Position numbers and translations under genes: made by a program. A stretch of DNA of 64,000 bases, taken from NCBI GenBank assembly GCA_947095535.1, contig OX352773.1:255835590-255899589 (forward strand), written 5' to 3'. Positions 60,640 through 64,000 of this stretch are shown one piece after another. The notes under the pieces were generated by a model, which was given only the letters and a program-made list of their open reading frames with translations, was not told where the DNA came from and made no database searches. Each line of letters starts with the position of its first letter. The first letter of the stretch is position 1. Origin of the DNA: Poecilobothrus nobilitatus (Eukaryota; Arthropoda; Insecta; Diptera; Dolichopodidae).

Positions 60640-61020
60640 TACGGTTTCTTTTTATTATCCGTGTTTTTCACTTCTTTAAGGATCATAAGGCTACTAGGAA
60701 GTATATTATTATTCAAAGTAAAATTAACTTCAATAGTGGCTCTCGCTTTAACTTTTCTTATCATTATTTCCACTAAGCCGTTGATTATTCGGCTTTAGCT
60801 TTTTATACAAGATTATAAAAGACAAACATTATACATATATTTATACGCCATCTATTATCTTATACACAAAAATTATTTATTTATTAATTTTATTTTATTA
60901 CATTAATTATTACAATTATAAATAATTACTACCTATACAAATTACTGATCGAGGTTTGAACTCAAGGTGTTCCGATTAAAAGATCAGTAACTTAACTACT
61001 ACATTATATTGGTCACGTAG
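60640..61020 (-). mobile_element. tRNA-derived SINE, family 3
   Basis: On the minus strand a weakened box A (TAATGTAGTAG, about 61,000-61,010) and box B GAGTTCAAACC (60,953-60,963) head the element. GATGGCGTATAAATATATGT and CCGAATAATCAACGGCTTAG then follow at the same spacing as in the 25,276-25,660 copy. The 3' end past 60,700 is poorly conserved, so its limit is approximate. Confidence 0.65.
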
Positions 61021-61188
61021 TACATTTTCTTATGCTATATCTGAACATTGTAACTTATATTTATTGACTATATATATACTCTGTTAAAATTTATATACCC
61101 ATAAATCATCTGAAGTTTCATATTTTTATTATTTTATTTACGATATCTTTTGAAGGTATATATTTATGTAACTAGCTTTTTCAAAGAA

Positions 61189-61200
61189 ACATCATAAAAT
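61189..61200. repeat. target-site duplication of the SINE1, left
   Basis: ACATCATAAAAT, exactly repeated at 61,396-61,407. Confidence 0.85.
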
Positions 61201-61395
61201 TTTGTTTTTTTTTTATTGCATTTCTCTGCCACATAAATGTGAACAGGAAATTACACAGCCTTTCAAGTTCAGGCGTGGCTGTAAATGTTGTAAGAGGGAA
61301 TAAATCTTACGGCGTGTGTGGGATTCGAACCCACACTCCCTCGTTGTTTACAGCGTATTTTATACGTTCTTACCCACTAGGCCACCCAGTCCCCT
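61201..61395 (-). mobile_element. tRNA-derived SINE, family 1, with perfect target duplication
   Basis: Same order of landmarks as 59,676-59,867: minus-strand GGGGACTGGGTGGCCTAGTG with box A TGGCCTAGTGG, GTATAAAATACGCTGTAAAC, box B GGTTCGAATCC, CCGTAAG with a CTTACAAC arm, TTTCCTGTTCACATTTATGT, then an A-rich tail. The 12-bp duplication on both sides defines the element as 195 bp and shows insertion by target-primed reverse transcription. Confidence 0.92.
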
Positions 61396-61407
61396 ACATC
61401 ATAAAAT
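61396..61407. repeat. target-site duplication of the SINE1, right
   Basis: ACATCATAAAAT, identical to 61,189-61,200. Confidence 0.85.
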
Positions 61408-62912
61408 GAACTTTTATATTTTGAAAACACTTTAATTTCTATAATACTAATCATAATCATAAATTTATTTAAATATATCTATCCTGTTAAACAATCTAAA
61501 GGAGGTTTGATCTTTAAAGGAGGTTAAACAATCTTAATAGGTTTGATCGAATTAAATTCGTATTACAACAAAAGCTTGCACTACTCATAAGTTCAAATGT
61601 CATAAAGCAAATGTCATATGTTATAAAGTCATATCATTCTGGAAAAATCGTAAATAGTAATCCTATCGTAAATAAATACCCTGATTTTGTAACTAACCAT
61701 ATAATCCTTCATGATTATTTTCCTTACATACATATTTCAGAAGGACTAAAAAGAATTTGAATTTGGAAATAAGGTCCATTAGGTCAGTTTATTCCAATAC
61801 AAAATTTATTACGTAAATATGTCATTTTTGGTTTTCCAACTTATGACTTTTGTATTTAAGACATACTACGAAAATGCTTAGTACAGATGTGTTTTTTTTT
61901 TTTGTTTTGTATTGTAGAAGTGCAGAAACAAATCAAATAACGTAGGAATAAAAAAAAAATGTTAAAAATAATTAGATGATAGCATTATACTATCAGACAG
62001 CCAGACTATCTTAGGAGTTTGAGTTCAACTTCTTCCTTTTCAAATTCATATAATTATTTCTACTGCGATCACTAAAACAGACATTTCTTCAATTTTTATT
62101 CACTAGTATAATATTATTCAATATTTAGTTGCTAAAGGCGCCACTTCTTATATATGAATTCGTAAAAAGTATTTGCTTTTATACCACAATCACAAAAAAA
62201 AAGAAAAGAATTTTTCAAAAAAAAAAGTGCAAATTTTTATGTTTTTTTTATTAATAAAAAATAATAACGTTAAAAAAAATTTAAACATTGCATGATAAAA
62301 ATTCATTTTTTTTAATTTTATTGAGAAAATTATTTTAAAAAGAAAAATTTTAAATTACTTTCTATATTTTTTTAAATATTGTTCAAGCATAATTTAATTT
62401 TTTTTTAGTTTTAACTGTTAAACATTTTAGTTTTGAAATAAATTACAAATTTTAACTTATTTATTTTAAAAGTTAATATGTAATTCAGTTATAATTAGTA
62501 TAAATATTATGTATGTAATACACGTACATAGAAAATATATTCATTAGCGTAAAATTTTAATTTATATACTTTAATTAAATAAATAACTTTTACTAGTAAA
62601 TTTAATTTTTTCGTATACATTTTAAAGTTAGATTGTACAAAAAAGTATCTACCTATATCTAAACTTTAAAAGTAAATATTGTATTCGTATATCTATGAAA
62701 ATAAGTTTTATAAACATAATATTAAATTGGATATTTCAATAAAATTTTTTAAAATATTCATTTCATTAATTAAAATTAAAAATAAAATTTAAAAATTAAA
62801 AGCTAAAAATAAATATTTTAGTAACTATTAAAATTCCATTTTAATACTTTTGCCGTAAAGTATGCAATATATTGGAACAAAACTTTTTGCAAATCGTAAT
62901 AATGTAAATATG
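61408..62912. other. AT-rich spacer, no gene seen
   Basis: One local repeat (AAAGGAGGTTTGATC / AAAGGAGGTTAAACA, 61,498-61,530). No gene. Confidence 0.5.
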
Positions 62913-63042
62913 GGGGGCTTCGGTAGTCTAGTGGGTAGGCGTGTGGCGTATTAACCGAAGGAGTGTGGTTTCGACCCCTGCACAGGTCATAAGTGTTTTT
63001 TTCTTTACATACCCTCCTTACGACCAAATATAATGTAAATAT
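62913..63042 (+). mobile_element. SINE family 2 tRNA-like head fused to a LINE 3' segment
   Basis: GGGGGCTTCGGTAGTCTAGT, box A TAGTCTAGTGG, GTGTGGCGTATTAACCGAAG, a slightly altered box B (GGTTTCGACCCC), GCACAGGTCATAAG, T7 in the loop, CCTCCTTACGACC, and the head end AATATAATGTAAATAT are all as in the SINE2 at 34,699-34,825. Where that SINE2 continues into its short LINE-like tail, this copy continues directly into LINE coding sequence. Confidence 0.8.
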
Positions 63043-63044
63043 AA

Positions 63045-63743
63045 AACCCAATTCTGCGATTCCAAGGAGAAAATATAGAGCGGTCAGAAAGTCTCAGCAT
63101 TTTAGGTTTGCAGCTAAATCCAAAAATGCTGTGGAATGAGCATATTTTTGATATAGCTAAACGTGCTGCCAAATGTTTGGGTTTTCTGTCCCGCTGCAAA
63201 ACATATTTCTCTCCAAAGGATCTGTCTAATATCTATAAAACCTACATTCGATCTAAGATGGAGTATAACTCTCACATTTGGGCTGGCGCATCCCAAACTT
63301 CTCTGAGTTATCTCGACAAAATCCAAAATCGCGCCTTACGCCTAATACGCGACCCTGTCGAACAAGTAACACTTACTCCACTTAACTCGCGTCATAATAT
63401 TGGAGCTATTTCTCTGTTTTATAAATATCTTGTAGGTAATGACATTTGCTCTATTGAACTTAAATCAATTATGCCTCCTCTTAAACAATTCCAACGTAAC
63501 ACCCGAGGAGCTGCAAGTGCTCATTTCTACACTGTGGAAATTCCAAGATGGTTTAAAACTGGCTATGGAAACTCATTTGTTGTGAGAACTGCTAAGATGT
63601 GGAACATGCTTCCATCTCATGTGTTCCCCTCTGTTAATATCGTTCCGTTCTACAATTTGCAAAAATTCAAAACGAATCTTTATAGGTTCGTTTCCAATCT
63701 TCCCATTAATTCCCCTTTAACATCCTATTTTCCTAATAACTAA
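63045..63743 (+). CDS. 3' end of a LINE reverse-transcriptase ORF (jockey/CR1-like), 232 codons, partial
   Basis: The frame is open from the SINE2/LINE joint (in-frame TAA at 63,042-63,044) to the stop at 63,741-63,743. It reads NPILRFQGENIERSESLSIL, then GLQLNPKMLWNEHIFDIAKR, AAKCLGFLSRCKTYFS, YKTYIRSKMEYNSHIWAG and LDKIQNRALRLIRDP, ending NSPLTSYFPNN. This is the region after the polymerase core of insect non-LTR retrotransposon ORF2 (thumb and C-terminal segment). The catalytic domain itself is absent. The 232 codons are free of stops and frameshifts, so this piece is young. It lacks its own start and is not expected to make a working enzyme. The inactive relative is at 23,610-23,850. Confidence 0.85.
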   Translation, partial: NPILRFQGENIERSESLSILGLQLNPKMLWNEHIFDIAKRAAKCLGFLSRCKTYFSPKDLSNIYKTYIRSKMEYNSHIWAGASQTSLSYLDKIQNRALRLIRDPVEQVTLTPLNSRHNIGAISLFYKYLVGNDICSIELKSIMPPLKQFQRNTRGAASAHFYTVEIPRWFKTGYGNSFVVRTAKMWNMLPSHVFPSVNIVPFYNLQKFKTNLYRFVSNLPINSPLTSYFPNN

Positions 63744-63926
63744 ACCTACATATGTATAAAGGCATTCGTTCCTAGCGTTTAGTTAGCGTGTAAAAAAATA
63801 AAATAAAATATAATATAAACAAAATAAATAATATTAGTAGATAATTTAATAATAGTATAAAAACCTATAATGGCCTTGCATTATATTTATGTATGTAATA
63901 TTAATATAAATAAAATAAATAAATAT
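63744..63926 (+). mobile_element. LINE 3' untranslated region, source of the SINE2 tail
   Basis: After the stop come AACCTACATATGTATAAAGG and GCGTTTAGTTAGCGTGTAAA. Then TATAATATAAACAAAATAAA, AATTTAATAATAGTATAAAA, ACCTATAATGGCCTTG and ATGTATGTAATATTAATATA match the tail of the SINE2 at 34,552-34,698. A (AAAT)-rich terminus ends the element. Confidence 0.85.
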
Positions 63927-63927
63927 A

Positions 63928-64000
63928 GGGCCCCGATGGTCTAGTGGGTAAGAGCGTATAAAACCGAGGGTAAGAGCGTATACGCTGTAAACACCGAGGG
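63928..64000 (+). mobile_element. tRNA-derived SINE, family 1, cut by the window end
   Basis: GGGCCCCGATGGTCTAGTGG carries box A TGGTCTAGTGG. A short duplication (GGTAAGAGCGTATA appears twice, around 63,946 and 63,970) precedes ACGCTGTAAACACCGAGGG. It abuts the LINE tail directly. Confidence 0.75.

Noticed and set aside
63114..63326. Minus-strand frames opposite the LINE ORF (63,005-63,326)
   Set aside because: They are antisense to a clear reverse-transcriptase C-terminal frame.

Overview
The window looks like a nuclear contig from a fly (Diptera). It is very AT-rich and gene-poor, with many homopolymer A/T runs. It carries Helitron-like interspersed repeats of the INE-1/DINE-1 type typical of flies (TATACCC hairpins plus (CCGT)n tracts), DD41D mariner-type transposases, tRNA-derived SINEs and a jockey/CR1-like LINE 3' end. 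The organism call rests on repeat families and codon style recalled from general knowledge, not on a database match.

Only two open reading frames look like host protein-coding genes: an intronless 357-aa secreted protein (28,449-29,522, +) and an intronless 309-aa secreted protein (32,873-33,802, -). They are convergent, about 3.3 kb apart, each followed by an AATAAA signal, and share one unusual cysteine spacing. They may be a divergent pair from one secreted-protein family. I cannot name the family.

Layout. 1-9.3 kb: DNA-transposon remnants, copies of a repeat with CACATTTCC ends (called family A here), a nested MITE and two SINEs. 9.3-14.3 kb: AT-rich spacer. 14.3-22.1 kb: a cluster of Helitron/INE-like elements (families B and C), including two copies whose hairpin ends face each other across 23 bp, and 259-bp and 307-bp internal tandem arrays. 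22-28 kb: AT-rich spacer with a LINE remnant, a SINE3 and a direct duplication. 28.4-33.9 kb: the two secreted-protein genes. 34.5-36 kb: a SINE2 with perfect target duplications and a short family A derivative. 38-45.3 kb: two dead DD41D transposons and a 77-bp minisatellite. 46-54.4 kb: SINE pieces and two large family A elements, one with a 98%-identical 477-bp tandem duplication. 54-64 kb: a candidate TIR element, five SINEs or SINE heads of several families, and a tRNA-head/LINE chimera carrying the end of a reverse-transcriptase ORF.

The main biological story is retroposition. SINE family 2 consists of a tRNA-like head plus a tail copied from the 3' end of the LINE found at 63-63.9 kb. 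At 62.9 kb the same head is fused, at the same internal joint, to a much longer LINE 3' segment. This suggests that the LINE mobilises SINE2 and that template switching creates head-LINE fusions.
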